Virus record (IMG/VR): IMGVR_UViG_3300037805_000715
Coordinates: 1-50,656 of that record
DNA length: 50,656 nt
Strand: one strand, 5' to 3'
Source of the DNA: a virus
Below the pieces are notes generated by a model. It was not told the DNA's origin and did not search any database. It worked only from the letters and a program-made list of their open reading frames with translations. This document shows, one piece after another, positions 32,552-41,216 of the stretch. Numbering within the stretch: the stretch's first letter is position 1; every line of letters starts with the position of its first letter. The position numbers and the translations under genes are program-made.

Positions 32552-34201
32552 ATGGCAAAGCTGTTAAGCACGGGCAAGCCCGGCTGCGCGCCGTGCCCAG
32601 AGCTTGGGTGGGCCCCGGAGACAATGTGTGCCGTGAAGTCGGCAGACCTGTGGATCCCCCAAAATCTTCCGATTGACTTCGCACCAGTTAAGGCCGCCGC
32701 GAAGTACCGCGCCGGGGGCAGATATCACAGTGTGATAACTGAGTGCACTGTCGCTGGCGAGCCGTACATCCGTGTACCGAAGAACACGATCGACCTGTCA
32801 ACTACGCGTGCTGACGTGCACGTAGTCGACTGCGCCCCGTACAGGTCCTCGTGGGATTTCGGTAGCCGGATCGTCCCGCGACCGCAACAGATTGAAGCGC
32901 TGGACGCGCTTCTGGACGCAGACGAGGGAACGTTCGTGGAGGCGTGTGGGAAGGGGAAGACGGTGATGGCGCTTGAGCGCGCCGCGCAGCACGGCGCCCC
33001 GTTCGTTGTGGTCGTAGACAACACCGGGATCGCACACCAGTGGTTAGACGCAGCCCAGAAGTTTTTAGATCTGTCTGCGTCCGAGATCGGGATGATCCAC
33101 GGGCATGCAAAGATGCTGAACTTCGTAGAGGTCCCGCTCACTGACGGCGCTTGCGTAACGCGCTTGCGTGAGATCGATGGCGCGCTGGTGCGACTACTAG
33201 ACGATGCGTGGGCCGCGCTGGGCGTGCGGACGCTCAACATGCGGATCCTGAAGACGCTGGGCGGCCGCGCGAAACCCTTCATGCGCACGGTGCGCGAGCA
33301 CGAGCACGAGCGCGCAGCGATCATTACGTTTTTGCGCACAGGGGTCCTGCCGCTGTGGCAGCGCCCAATGGTGATCATTGGCCAGCGCACCCTTGCCCGT
33401 CACGCGAGCAAGGTGCCCATGCGGATCCGGCAGCGCTTCGGGAATGTGTTCTTTGACGAGGCGCACCACCTCCCGGCAAAGATGCTGAACCTTACAGGCA
33501 ACGTGTTCTTCTCGAACAGGATCAGCCTGACTGCAACACCCCACCGCGAGGACGGGCAGCAGGTGCTGATGACGAACCACACGGGTGGGATCTTCTTCGT
33601 GGACGTGACCCCAGACATGCCCGCAATAGACTGGCTGGTGGAGCTCCCAACTGAACTAAGTAAGCGCGACTACGGCACCGTTCACCGTGCTCCGCTCGAG
33701 CGGCGAGGGGTTCTACTCGCGCGCATGTTTTCGGAGAACCGGGAACGCCTAATTTGGATCAGAGCGCTGATCGCGAAACTGAAGGCGGAGGGGCGCACGA
33801 TCATTGCCCTGTCCACCGACCTGGCGCACCCACAAGCGCTGAAGGACTTACTTGACGAGGACGGGATTGAGTCCGTGGTTATCACGGGGGACACCCCGCC
33901 TAAGCTTAGGCCGGGTCTGATGCGCTCTGGGAAGGTGATCCTCGCCACTGAAGGGGTGACACGAGAAGGGCTGGACGCTCCGCACCTAGACACGCTGCTG
34001 ATGCTCACGCCCGGCGCGGGCTGGGTCGGGACGGTGCAGACACGTGGCCGCTTAGAGCGTGCACAGGAAGGTAAGCCGCAGCCGGAGGTGTTCTGGATGT
34101 ACGACTTTAGAATTCCTGCTGTGCGGGCGACCTTCGAGTCCATACAACGCAAGCTCAAGGACTATCGAGGTATAAGCTTAGTACGCTATGAGCAACGATA
34201 A
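32552..34201 (+). CDS. UvsW/XPB-like SF2 DNA helicase
   Basis: 549 residues from ATG 32552 (MAKLLSTG), preceded by GAGGT; an ORF extension to 32474 lacks a ribosome site. Motifs: ACGKGKT (131-137), DEAH (302-305), SLTATP, then SVVITGDTPP and QTRGRLER (motif VI). T4 UvsW-type enzymes unwind branched DNA and R-loops and support recombination-dependent replication, fitting this first gene of the replication block. Operator copy 6 lies inside it, encoding YHSVI. Its end overlaps the next gene by 14 bases. Confidence 0.9.
   Translation: MAKLLSTGKPGCAPCPELGWAPETMCAVKSADLWIPQNLPIDFAPVKAAAKYRAGGRYHSVITECTVAGEPYIRVPKNTIDLSTTRADVHVVDCAPYRSSWDFGSRIVPRPQQIEALDALLDADEGTFVEACGKGKTVMALERAAQHGAPFVVVVDNTGIAHQWLDAAQKFLDLSASEIGMIHGHAKMLNFVEVPLTDGACVTRLREIDGALVRLLDDAWAALGVRTLNMRILKTLGGRAKPFMRTVREHEHERAAIITFLRTGVLPLWQRPMVIIGQRTLARHASKVPMRIRQRFGNVFFDEAHHLPAKMLNLTGNVFFSNRISLTATPHREDGQQVLMTNHTGGIFFVDVTPDMPAIDWLVELPTELSKRDYGTVHRAPLERRGVLLARMFSENRERLIWIRALIAKLKAEGRTIIALSTDLAHPQALKDLLDEDGIESVVITGDTPPKLRPGLMRSGKVILATEGVTREGLDAPHLDTLLMLTPGAGWVGTVQTRGRLERAQEGKPQPEVFWMYDFRIPAVRATFESIQRKLKDYRGISLVRYEQR
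32721..32739. promoter_or_regulatory. Operator-like palindrome, copy 6 (intragenic)
   Basis: GATATCACAGTGTGATAAC, one half site imperfect, 170 bases into the UvsW-like gene. No start or promoter is nearby, so it would act as a roadblock-type site if bound. Confidence 0.72.
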
Positions 34202-35000
34202 CTCAGACACACTCGACAAGCTCAGGATACTTCGGACGGAGTGGTCGGACTGCGACCGATGTGACCTCTGCAGCAACCGCGTAGACCCAGATACCGAGGA
34301 GGTGGACAACTCGTTTCAGATGTACCCATACGTCGGTGAGTACGCTGCCGAAGGGCATACTGCGCTGATGATCGTTGTGGGAGAATACGACGCGGAATTC
34401 ATGTACGAGTCGCCCATGGAGTGCAACACCTCACTGCCGGTCGAGTTTATAGGTGAGGTGCTCGACGTACACCAGGGGTACATAGTCGTAACTACAGCCA
34501 CGCTCTGCCCAACGAAGCTGCCGCAGCACGGCAGGTTCAGGACCTACGATCGCACAGAGATGATTGACGCACCAAAAGCCAAAGCACTGGCGGCATGCCT
34601 GCCTCGGCTTCTGGAGGAGATCTCAATCTTCCGGCCGAAGATGGTGCTTGTGATGGGGACTCGCGCGTACGCTACCTTGGTGAAGCGCACCAAGGGGAAC
34701 TACCAGGTGTCCGGCATGATCCCGCTGAACTACAAGTGGGCGCTTGGGCAGATGCTGTATTGCGAGGTGCCCGGCACCTGGTTGAGCGATGTGTCCCGCG
34801 CAACATTCCTACAGCCGGTCGTCGCGATACCTGGGTACTGGGAGCTCAACAGACGTGAAGATGTACAGAACCCTGAAGGATTGTGGGCGACTATGTACAA
34901 GTACCTGGAGCGTGCGATGCGCGTAGAGAACTTCCTGTCCAGGGTAGAAGGGGGCGAGATAACGACCGCCGCAGAGGCTGAAGAAGTACTAAATGAGTGA
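34188..35000 (+). CDS. Uracil-DNA glycosylase superfamily-like protein (family 4 type)
   Basis: 270 residues. WSDCDRCDLCSNR near the N-terminus matches the C-x2-C entry of Fe-S uracil-DNA glycosylases. Then come VVGEYDAEF, FIGEVLDV, a TLCPTKLP segment comparable to the xxCxPP region, and a central KMVLVMGTRAYATL strand typical of the fold. Catalytic motifs are diverged, so activity is uncertain; it may remove uracil or have another base-recognition role. With the phage dUTPase it implies control of uracil in DNA. It overlaps the helicase end, and GGTATAAGC (34169-34177) lies just before its ATG. Confidence 0.6.
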   Translation: MSNDNSDTLDKLRILRTEWSDCDRCDLCSNRVDPDTEEVDNSFQMYPYVGEYAAEGHTALMIVVGEYDAEFMYESPMECNTSLPVEFIGEVLDVHQGYIVVTTATLCPTKLPQHGRFRTYDRTEMIDAPKAKALAACLPRLLEEISIFRPKMVLVMGTRAYATLVKRTKGNYQVSGMIPLNYKWALGQMLYCEVPGTWLSDVSRATFLQPVVAIPGYWELNRREDVQNPEGLWATMYKYLERAMRVENFLSRVEGGEITTAAEAEEVLNE

Positions 35001-35472
35001 CGCATGGACCAACGCAACGCACATTCGGGTAGACGGCCAGCTGGGCACCACACTACGTTCCGATCTGGCGCGCGGTAACGAGCTTCTGCTGCGGCCCGTC
35101 GCCGGGTTTCTGGGCGTTCGCCTAGAAGACCAGCGCAACGCCGTGGTGGTAGTGCAGGCACTCGCAACGCTTGCGGTGTGCCAGCCGACGAAACACACCG
35201 CACTCGTTGGGCGCCCCACACATAACGTTTCTCCCGCGCAGTTTACGCCGCTGTTTAGCGATGCGGGGACACTTGCGGTGATCCTGCGGCGCATAGAAGA
35301 CGATGCGTCTGTGCGGATCACCGCGGAAGCTGCTGAAGATGGGCTATGGTACGTTTCTGGCGCACCGTGGCTTGACGACGAAGATGTTGATGTATACGCG
35401 TTTGAAACGCGCCACCTGAGCGAAATGTACGCGGCCCTCGCGTACTTCGCATACCTCAAGGAGATCGCATGA
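34993..35472 (+). CDS. Hypothetical protein
   Basis: 159 residues, overlapping the previous gene by eight bases and the next by an ATGA junction. Hydrophobic strands (NAVVVVQALATLAV) and an acidic C-terminus (LDDEDVDVYAFE). It belongs to the replication operon by position only. No family recognised. Confidence 0.75.
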   Translation: MSDAWTNATHIRVDGQLGTTLRSDLARGNELLLRPVAGFLGVRLEDQRNAVVVVQALATLAVCQPTKHTALVGRPTHNVSPAQFTPLFSDAGTLAVILRRIEDDASVRITAEAAEDGLWYVSGAPWLDDEDVDVYAFETRHLSEMYAALAYFAYLKEIA

Positions 35473-35918
35473 CAATCAAGAGTTACAGCAAGACCGTAGA
35501 CGAGAAGCGTGCCGTGGTCCTCAAGGCGATCCAGCGAATCGGCAAAGAGGCGTGGGACGAGCTCACAGAGGCGTTCGGTGAGTACAACGACGCGGCGGAC
35601 GTGTTCGTGAGCATGCTGAAGGACAAGGCGTCCCCCGGCTTCCTACAGTCCGGATTCAAGGTGACGAAGGGAAGCACCGACACGTCGTACGCCCCAGAGA
35701 AGTTGCCGATGGAGCTACTCCAGCACCCTGGAGTTATCACGACGTTCAACCACGCGCTCGTGTCTGAGCTCGTCACGCAGAATCCGGCGTACGCACCGTT
35801 TGCTGGCGCCGTAGCCAGCGCGTTCACGCAGGAGATCAATGCGCCACGCGTGCACCGGCCGAAGAACCTTGACGCAAAGAAGATGCGCGTGTTGGGTGAC
35901 GAAGCGTTCAATGGCTGA
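35469..35918 (+). CDS. Hypothetical protein
   Basis: 149 residues; GGAGATCGC precedes the ATG. The N-terminal half is helical with many Lys/Glu, followed by MELLQHPGVITTFNHALVSEL. No motif recognised. Coupled on both sides by overlap. Confidence 0.78.
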   Translation: MTIKSYSKTVDEKRAVVLKAIQRIGKEAWDELTEAFGEYNDAADVFVSMLKDKASPGFLQSGFKVTKGSTDTSYAPEKLPMELLQHPGVITTFNHALVSELVTQNPAYAPFAGAVASAFTQEINAPRVHRPKNLDAKKMRVLGDEAFNG

Positions 35919-36246
35919 GCGCGCCGCCGACGACGTTGACACCGATGTCGAGGAGGGGGCTGGGTACGAATTCCCGATCCACGTCACTCACTCAAGCACG
36001 TTGTCCGTTACCGTGTACACCAAGATCCACTCCGCGGTCCCGTTTGGGAGCGGTGAGTGGGACAAGACGCGCTTCGAAGTTGGTGTGTCAAAGACCATCA
36101 CGGCCGAGAACCCAGAGACACTAGAGGATGAGCAGAACAACCTGATCCTCAGCGTCGACTGTGCTACGTCTGCGATGATCGACAGCACCATCGCGCGCAT
36201 CCGCGAAGACATACCGCAGCACAACAGCGGCGTGTACGACAACTAG
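35911..36246 (+). CDS. Acidic hypothetical protein
   Basis: 111 residues from ATG 35911 (MAERAADD), overlapping the previous stop by eight bases. Beta-rich middle (FPIHVTHSSTLSVTVYTKIHSAV). Followed by the Dam methylase gene. No family recognised. Confidence 0.72.
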   Translation: MAERAADDVDTDVEEGAGYEFPIHVTHSSTLSVTVYTKIHSAVPFGSGEWDKTRFEVGVSKTITAENPETLEDEQNNLILSVDCATSAMIDSTIARIREDIPQHNSGVYDN

Positions 36247-36257
36247 ACGGAGACAGC

Positions 36258-37217
36258 ATGTCATTGCGCCCCTTCCTTACCTGGGTCGGCGGTAAGCGCC
36301 GCGCAGCAGAGGACATACTTGCCCACATTGAGGCGTACACGGAAGGCCCCATAGAGCTTTACGTTGAGCCCTTCCTAGGTGGGGGCGCAGTGTTTCTACG
36401 GGCCCTCTGCGAGAATGCGCTCGACCTGTGCGATCACATCGCACTATCCGATACGAACCCCGGACTCATTGTCCTGTGGAGCCGAGTGCTTTGGCACACC
36501 GAGGAGCTCATCGCGCAGTACAACGAGCACGTGCGTAAGGCGCCGGATTTCGCAGACAGCACAAACGAGTACGCGGCCGCAGAGGCGTACTACAACGCGC
36601 GGAGACGCGACTACAACAGCATCTTAGACAGGCTGGAGCATGCCGGTGATGCCGACCTGACAAAGCTGGCTAGCCTACTCCTGTGGATTAACGGCGCGTG
36701 CCACAGCGGACTGTACCGCACGACGCGCGGCGGGGTGTTCAATACACCCGTCCGTAAAGACGGTACGTTCAGTGCACGTGACGTTGAGAACATCAGGGCG
36801 ATCGCCCGGCTTGCGGGTAACCTTCGAGGTGAGATCGAGCTGACGGTCCGCAGCTACGAGGATGCCCTGGACGCGGTTGACGGACTCGAGGACTACGGGG
36901 ACCCAGACCACGTAGTCATCTACATGGACCCACCCTACCTGGGGAAGTCCATCGACACCACCGAATCCAAGCCGTTCGTTGGGTACACCGCCGCTGGCTT
37001 CGACATCTACGACCAGGCAATATTGGCGTCGCACATGCTGCGTACGGCCGGGTCGCATGTGATGATGTATACTTCGAACGCCAATAACCGAGAGACACAG
37101 AAACTCTACGGGCTCCTCACGCAATACCAAATTGCGGACACGAGGAACATCAGTAGGTCGGCCAAGACGCGGGGTAAGGTGAAAGACTTACTTGTGCTAA
37201 ACCACATCGCAGGATAA
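36258..37217 (+). CDS. dam: Dam-family DNA N6-adenine methyltransferase
   Basis: 319 residues, the usual size. FLTWVGGKRR (6-15) is the AdoMet-binding motif of D12-class enzymes, followed by YVEPFLGGGAVF, SLLLWINGACHSGLYR and catalytic DPPY at 224-227. It methylates adenine in duplex DNA; the target (GATC in the classic family) cannot be fixed from sequence. It could shield phage DNA from restriction or mark replicated DNA. CGGAG precedes the ATG; operator copy 7 follows the stop. Confidence 0.92.
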   Translation: MSLRPFLTWVGGKRRAAEDILAHIEAYTEGPIELYVEPFLGGGAVFLRALCENALDLCDHIALSDTNPGLIVLWSRVLWHTEELIAQYNEHVRKAPDFADSTNEYAAAEAYYNARRRDYNSILDRLEHAGDADLTKLASLLLWINGACHSGLYRTTRGGVFNTPVRKDGTFSARDVENIRAIARLAGNLRGEIELTVRSYEDALDAVDGLEDYGDPDHVVIYMDPPYLGKSIDTTESKPFVGYTAAGFDIYDQAILASHMLRTAGSHVMMYTSNANNRETQKLYGLLTQYQIADTRNISRSAKTRGKVKDLLVLNHIAG

Positions 37218-37222
37218 ATACC

Positions 37223-37258
37223 GGCGCGCCATTATCACACTGTGATATTCGGCGCGCC
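37223..37258. promoter_or_regulatory. Operator-like palindrome, copy 7, in GGCGCGCC arms
   Basis: The core ATTATCACACTGTGATATT (37231-37249) is flanked by GGCGCGCC at 37223-37230 and 37251-37258, so the whole 36 bp is a long inverted repeat that could also fold as a hairpin. It sits between dam and the DnaB-like helicase gene, 15 bases before the latter's TTG start. Confidence 0.82.
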
Positions 37259-37273
37259 TAGGAGGCGTTCGAG

Positions 37274-38710
37274 TTGAACTGGGAGCTAGCGCTAGTCCGC
37301 ACCATCCTGACCGCAGAGAACCCGGTGAGTGCCTACAAGGCGGCGCTCGACCTAGGTATAGCGCCGAAGACCTTATCAACCGCTGAGGGCCGAAAGTCCT
37401 GGCGGTACTTAGACTCGTTTTACGTGCGCACAAACAACTTTGGTAAGGTCCCGTCTCTAACTTTGTTCGAGGAGGCAAACCGGACAATCGAGCTTGTGCA
37501 CTCATCGGACGACCTACCTACCATAGTCAACGAGATCATCGAGACGCACCTCGAATTGGGCGTGCATTCCGCGTGCGCCGCCTGGAACGTTGAGCTGGAG
37601 AATGGCCCCGCCGAGGCGCTTGTGACCATGGTCGATCGGCTCCAGCAGCTTCAGGGGATCGTTACAAAGAAGTCCGACGTGCTGTGGAACGAGAGCGCGG
37701 TGCGCGACCTTGCGGCAGAGTTCGACAGATTCGACGCGGCAGACGGCATAGGCGGGATCCCATTTCCGTGGGAGACGCTCACCAGGGACACGGGCGGAAT
37801 CCAAGAGGGCGACCTGATTATGTTCTGGGGCCTGCCAAAGCACCGGAAGACTTTCATTCTGCTGGTCATCGCCGCCCACCTGTACACCCGTGGGTACAGG
37901 GTGCTGCTGTACAGCAAGGAGATGATGTGGCGCAACACGCTGCACCGCCTCGCGTCGATCATCGCGCGTGTCGACTACGCGCGCTTCAAGAAGCATGAGC
38001 TCACACGGACTGAGCAGATCCGCATGCTCAACACAGTCGAGCGCGTGGTGGGCAGCATAGGTGCTGGGCAAATACTGTTCACAGACCTAGACCGCGCGGA
38101 TGGCAGCCCTGGGACAGCGGACTCCGTCCGCGAGAAAATCATATCGTTCAAAGCGGACATCGCAGTGCTCGACTCTGCGTACATGCTTGGCGTCCCGGGG
38201 TCTTCTGACGAAATGGGGTGGAAGTCATTCGCCGGCCGCACACGTGCGCTGAAGGTTGTGTCCAAAGGTACGAAAGTTCCGATCCTTATAGGGATGCAGT
38301 CCGACGTGAGGCGGGTGGCCGAGGCCGCGAAGTCCGGAGATGACTTCGGCGGAATCGAAGCGATCGCGGGCGCCACGTCCATGATCCAGGACCTGGACAT
38401 GGGCGTGAACGTCGTGACCGACGAATCTAACGACACGACAAGCCTACGCACGTCTCTTACACGGGAGTCCAACGCTGACGGGATCGTAATCAACAGTCGG
38501 CTGTGCGCGGACTTCAGGGAACGACCCGACCTTGAGCTGTTCGGGCTCAAGGAGGTCATCGACGCGCGCAAGCGCCGCAACGGCGACGACGCGGAAACCG
38601 CAGAGCGCCGACAGCCGCGCAGGCGCCGAAACTCAACCAGCCTCGCGCAACGAGCGCTTGGACATAACCAGGTTGCCGACGCGCCAGACGAAGACGCACC
38701 ACTGGAGTAG
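37274..38710 (+). CDS. DnaB-like replicative helicase
   Basis: 478 residues from a TTG start with AGGAGG nine bases upstream. The N-terminal 150 residues are helical. The RecA-fold core has a P-loop-like GLPKHRKT at 186-193 (Arg replaces the usual Gly before Lys), RVLLYSKEM, a Walker B strand DIAVLDSAYML and PILIGMQSDVRR. The C-terminus is basic then acidic and low-complexity. It should unwind the phage fork together with the primase that follows. Confidence 0.86.
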   Translation: MNWELALVRTILTAENPVSAYKAALDLGIAPKTLSTAEGRKSWRYLDSFYVRTNNFGKVPSLTLFEEANRTIELVHSSDDLPTIVNEIIETHLELGVHSACAAWNVELENGPAEALVTMVDRLQQLQGIVTKKSDVLWNESAVRDLAAEFDRFDAADGIGGIPFPWETLTRDTGGIQEGDLIMFWGLPKHRKTFILLVIAAHLYTRGYRVLLYSKEMMWRNTLHRLASIIARVDYARFKKHELTRTEQIRMLNTVERVVGSIGAGQILFTDLDRADGSPGTADSVREKIISFKADIAVLDSAYMLGVPGSSDEMGWKSFAGRTRALKVVSKGTKVPILIGMQSDVRRVAEAAKSGDDFGGIEAIAGATSMIQDLDMGVNVVTDESNDTTSLRTSLTRESNADGIVINSRLCADFRERPDLELFGLKEVIDARKRRNGDDAETAERRQPRRRRNSTSLAQRALGHNQVADAPDEDAPLE

Positions 38711-38726
38711 CGTACGAGGCCAAGCA

Positions 38727-39761
38727 ATGGACGTACTATCCCTCCTGTCCGCATACATGGACATTGGGCGCCACTCTGAGGGCGCGACAAATATCAACAC
38801 GACATGCCCCTGTGAGAAGAAGCACAAAGGCTTCTACATCTATGTTGGCCCGCCCAAAGGCAAGAAGATGCCTGGGATGTCGTTCTGCCATCGCTGCACA
38901 CGGGGGTGGGGACTTCACGGCCTGCTGAAGGAGTTGGGTGCCCCTGGAGCCGTCCTGGCGGACGTGACCGAGGCACTGCAGAGCCACATAGCCGCAGGCC
39001 TCCTGCATTCCAAGCTGCGCGAGACCTTCGCGGTCGAAGACCGGATACCGATTCTCAACGACGCGCTGCTCGGTATGTACGACGGGTACTGGCCAAAGAA
39101 GTTACTTGAGGCAGGATTCTCTAAGGAGATCCTTCGAGAGTTTGACGTCGGTTACGACACAGACCGCGGGCGAACAACGTTCGCCATACGTGACCACCTG
39201 GGTCGGCTGGCCTCGGTGTCCGGCCGGGCGTCCGATAACAGCGATCCACAGCGGTACAGGGTGTACACAGCACGCGACTACGGCGGCGGTGCCCCGAAGG
39301 ACTATGAGCCGTCAAAGGGGCTGGTCCTGTACGGGATGTTTCGGTTCTACGCGGCACGCATGCTGGGGCAGTGCGACCCACGTGCGCCAATTGTCCTAAC
39401 AGAGGGATTCAAGGCGTGCATGCACACGGTAATGGCTGGCGTGCAGCATACGGTCGCACTAATGGGTCCGTACATAACCGACGCGCAGATGCATTTACTG
39501 CAACGGACAACGTCTAGGGTGGTATTGTTCCTCGACGACGATAACGCTGGTCGAGAAGGTACCAGCAAGGCGATGCCGCAGCTACGATCGGCAGGTATTA
39601 GAGTACGCGTAGCAAACTACCCAAACCCAGAAGATCTGGCGAGCCCAGACGACCTGGGACAACACGAGGTGCTTTCAGCGATCAAAGACGCTGTAACAGA
39701 GCACACATGGCGAGCCTCGTATGGATACTACGAGGAAGTACGGAGATATGATGGCTGGTAA
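38727..39761 (+). CDS. DnaG-like TOPRIM primase
   Basis: 344 residues from ATG 38727 (MDVLSLLSAY), with GAGG upstream. N-terminal zinc motif: C27-P-C29 and C54-H-R-C57. The TOPRIM fold has VLTEGFKACMH (catalytic Glu about 226) and VVLFLDDDNAGREG (Asp cluster about 270). It lays RNA primers for replication. It is shorter than bacterial DnaG (about 600) and has no helicase-binding domain; the helicase is the separate gene immediately upstream. Confidence 0.88.
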   Translation: MDVLSLLSAYMDIGRHSEGATNINTTCPCEKKHKGFYIYVGPPKGKKMPGMSFCHRCTRGWGLHGLLKELGAPGAVLADVTEALQSHIAAGLLHSKLRETFAVEDRIPILNDALLGMYDGYWPKKLLEAGFSKEILREFDVGYDTDRGRTTFAIRDHLGRLASVSGRASDNSDPQRYRVYTARDYGGGAPKDYEPSKGLVLYGMFRFYAARMLGQCDPRAPIVLTEGFKACMHTVMAGVQHTVALMGPYITDAQMHLLQRTTSRVVLFLDDDNAGREGTSKAMPQLRSAGIRVRVANYPNPEDLASPDDLGQHEVLSAIKDAVTEHTWRASYGYYEEVRRYDGW

Positions 39762-41148
39762 TAGGTGGAGTGCTGGGCGTGGTCGTACACGCAACGGTGT
39801 CGCGCAGCGGAAGGCTGCTCGCGAAGAAGAGTCCGCCCAAGGCGCGTCCGAGGACGGGCGCGAGAAGCCGAAGCCGAAGAAAGAGTCCGGGTACGCAGCG
39901 TACCGCAAGAAGACCGCGGCTGCCGCCGGACGGCAGCGCGCACGTGCTGGGTCCGAGGTCCCGGAGTGGAAGCTGCTCCGGTGGATGAACCACTACTTCC
40001 GCCCGGACCCGGGCGAGGCAAAGCGATCTGACAAGTTCAACAACGCAGAGTACGAGCCCGTCCCGCTCGTAATCCACCTGCAGGACGACCCGAACAATCC
40101 CGGGCAGAAGGTTCCTGGCGTGCTCATGCAGCGCGCTTGGCCGCTTCGTCGGGGCGAGGAGGGCCGGAAGGGGCCCGTGTGGTCAATCAGCCACAACGGC
40201 ACCTTGCCGAACGAGGACGAGCCCTACCCGGATCTGCTCGACCTGGCGTACTCGCAGGCCGACGAACACGATCAGAGCCGGTTCATCTCGCGTGATGTGA
40301 CCGTGTTTCGCGCAACGCTCTACGACTTCTACCACGAGGAGATCGTCAAGAAGGGCACCGCGGAGTACCACAACTTCCACCGCTGCGATGGCGTGGACGA
40401 GAACGACGAGACGCTGTGCTACCACTGCGAGGAAGGCATCCCGCGTAAGGCGGGGCGGGACGTGTTCTTCGAGCTAAACCCCGCGCAGACTGACGCCCTG
40501 ATCGACGGCGTACTTGACGGTGCGGTGCGGTGCTTGTCCTGCGGCGAGGGTGAGGTGTTTACTGACCACCTCTCGTGCATACACTGCGACAAGATCGTGC
40601 TCGACAGCAACTCGGGCATCGAAGAGGACGACGTACTCACAGACGAGCTCGAGGTGCAGTGCCGAGACCAGGAGGTGCAGTGCCCACACTGTGACGAGTG
40701 GGGGGTGCTGAAGGTGGTGCGTAAGTGCAGCGTCCAACGTGGCTACGAGCACAACGCGAAGTGGACCGACGGCTGCGACAACCCGCAGGTGATCGACAAC
40801 CCGTGGGAGAGCATGATCACCGTGCGCGCGGTTGAGAGCGGACGCTCAAGCATCCTTGAGGTCGTGGACGTGAAGCCGCTTGCGAAGGACTGGCGCGCCA
40901 ACTTGGAGCTCTCCCCTGACTCCGACAGCTTCACCGTGGAGCGCTTCTACGCGCCGAACATCCGCGACCAATACATGCGCCTCAAGGAATGGCTCGGTCC
41001 GGAGCGTGGGCTACCGATGTCCCTCAAGGAGACTCAGGCGCTGGTGGACTCGATGCGAAAGAAGCACTTTGCAAAGCTCGAGAAGGCCGCGGTCGACTCG
41101 GGCAACGAGGGTGCCGCTGATGATGCGGACTACGTTGCAAAGGACTAG
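39751..41148 (+). CDS. Cysteine-rich zinc protein of the replication block
   Basis: 465 residues from ATG 39751 (MAGNRW), with CGGAG six bases upstream; ATG 39748 and 39721 are in frame. The N-terminal 75 residues are basic and low-complexity. The middle has many CxxC pairs (LCYHC, CLSCG, CIHC, CPHC), i.e. several zinc knuckles. The C-terminal tail is acidic (GAADDADYV). Its place between primase and DNA polymerase, size and acidic tail suggest a single-stranded DNA-binding or replication scaffold protein; no OB-fold signature is certain. Confidence 0.78.
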   Translation: MAGNRWSAGRGRTRNGVAQRKAAREEESAQGASEDGREKPKPKKESGYAAYRKKTAAAAGRQRARAGSEVPEWKLLRWMNHYFRPDPGEAKRSDKFNNAEYEPVPLVIHLQDDPNNPGQKVPGVLMQRAWPLRRGEEGRKGPVWSISHNGTLPNEDEPYPDLLDLAYSQADEHDQSRFISRDVTVFRATLYDFYHEEIVKKGTAEYHNFHRCDGVDENDETLCYHCEEGIPRKAGRDVFFELNPAQTDALIDGVLDGAVRCLSCGEGEVFTDHLSCIHCDKIVLDSNSGIEEDDVLTDELEVQCRDQEVQCPHCDEWGVLKVVRKCSVQRGYEHNAKWTDGCDNPQVIDNPWESMITVRAVESGRSSILEVVDVKPLAKDWRANLELSPDSDSFTVERFYAPNIRDQYMRLKEWLGPERGLPMSLKETQALVDSMRKKHFAKLEKAAVDSGNEGAADDADYVAKD

Positions 41149-41166
41149 CCACGTAGGTTAGTTGCA

Positions 41167-41198
41167 GCGTCGCCCCACCCAGGGGCGGCGCTTTTTTT
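41167..41198 (+). terminator. Rho-independent terminator
   Basis: GCGTCGCCCC pairs with GGGGCGGCGC (one T-G pair), followed by seven T (41192-41198). It lies between the zinc protein and DNA polymerase genes and would reduce read-through into polA. Confidence 0.92.
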
Positions 41199-41216
41199 GT
41201 ACTTACGGAGGAGCAA

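Noticed and set aside
31557-32684. N-terminal 70-residue extension of the gene at 32474
   Set aside because: It has low-complexity shadow composition, runs through the divergent promoter region and lacks a ribosome site; ATG 32474 has one.
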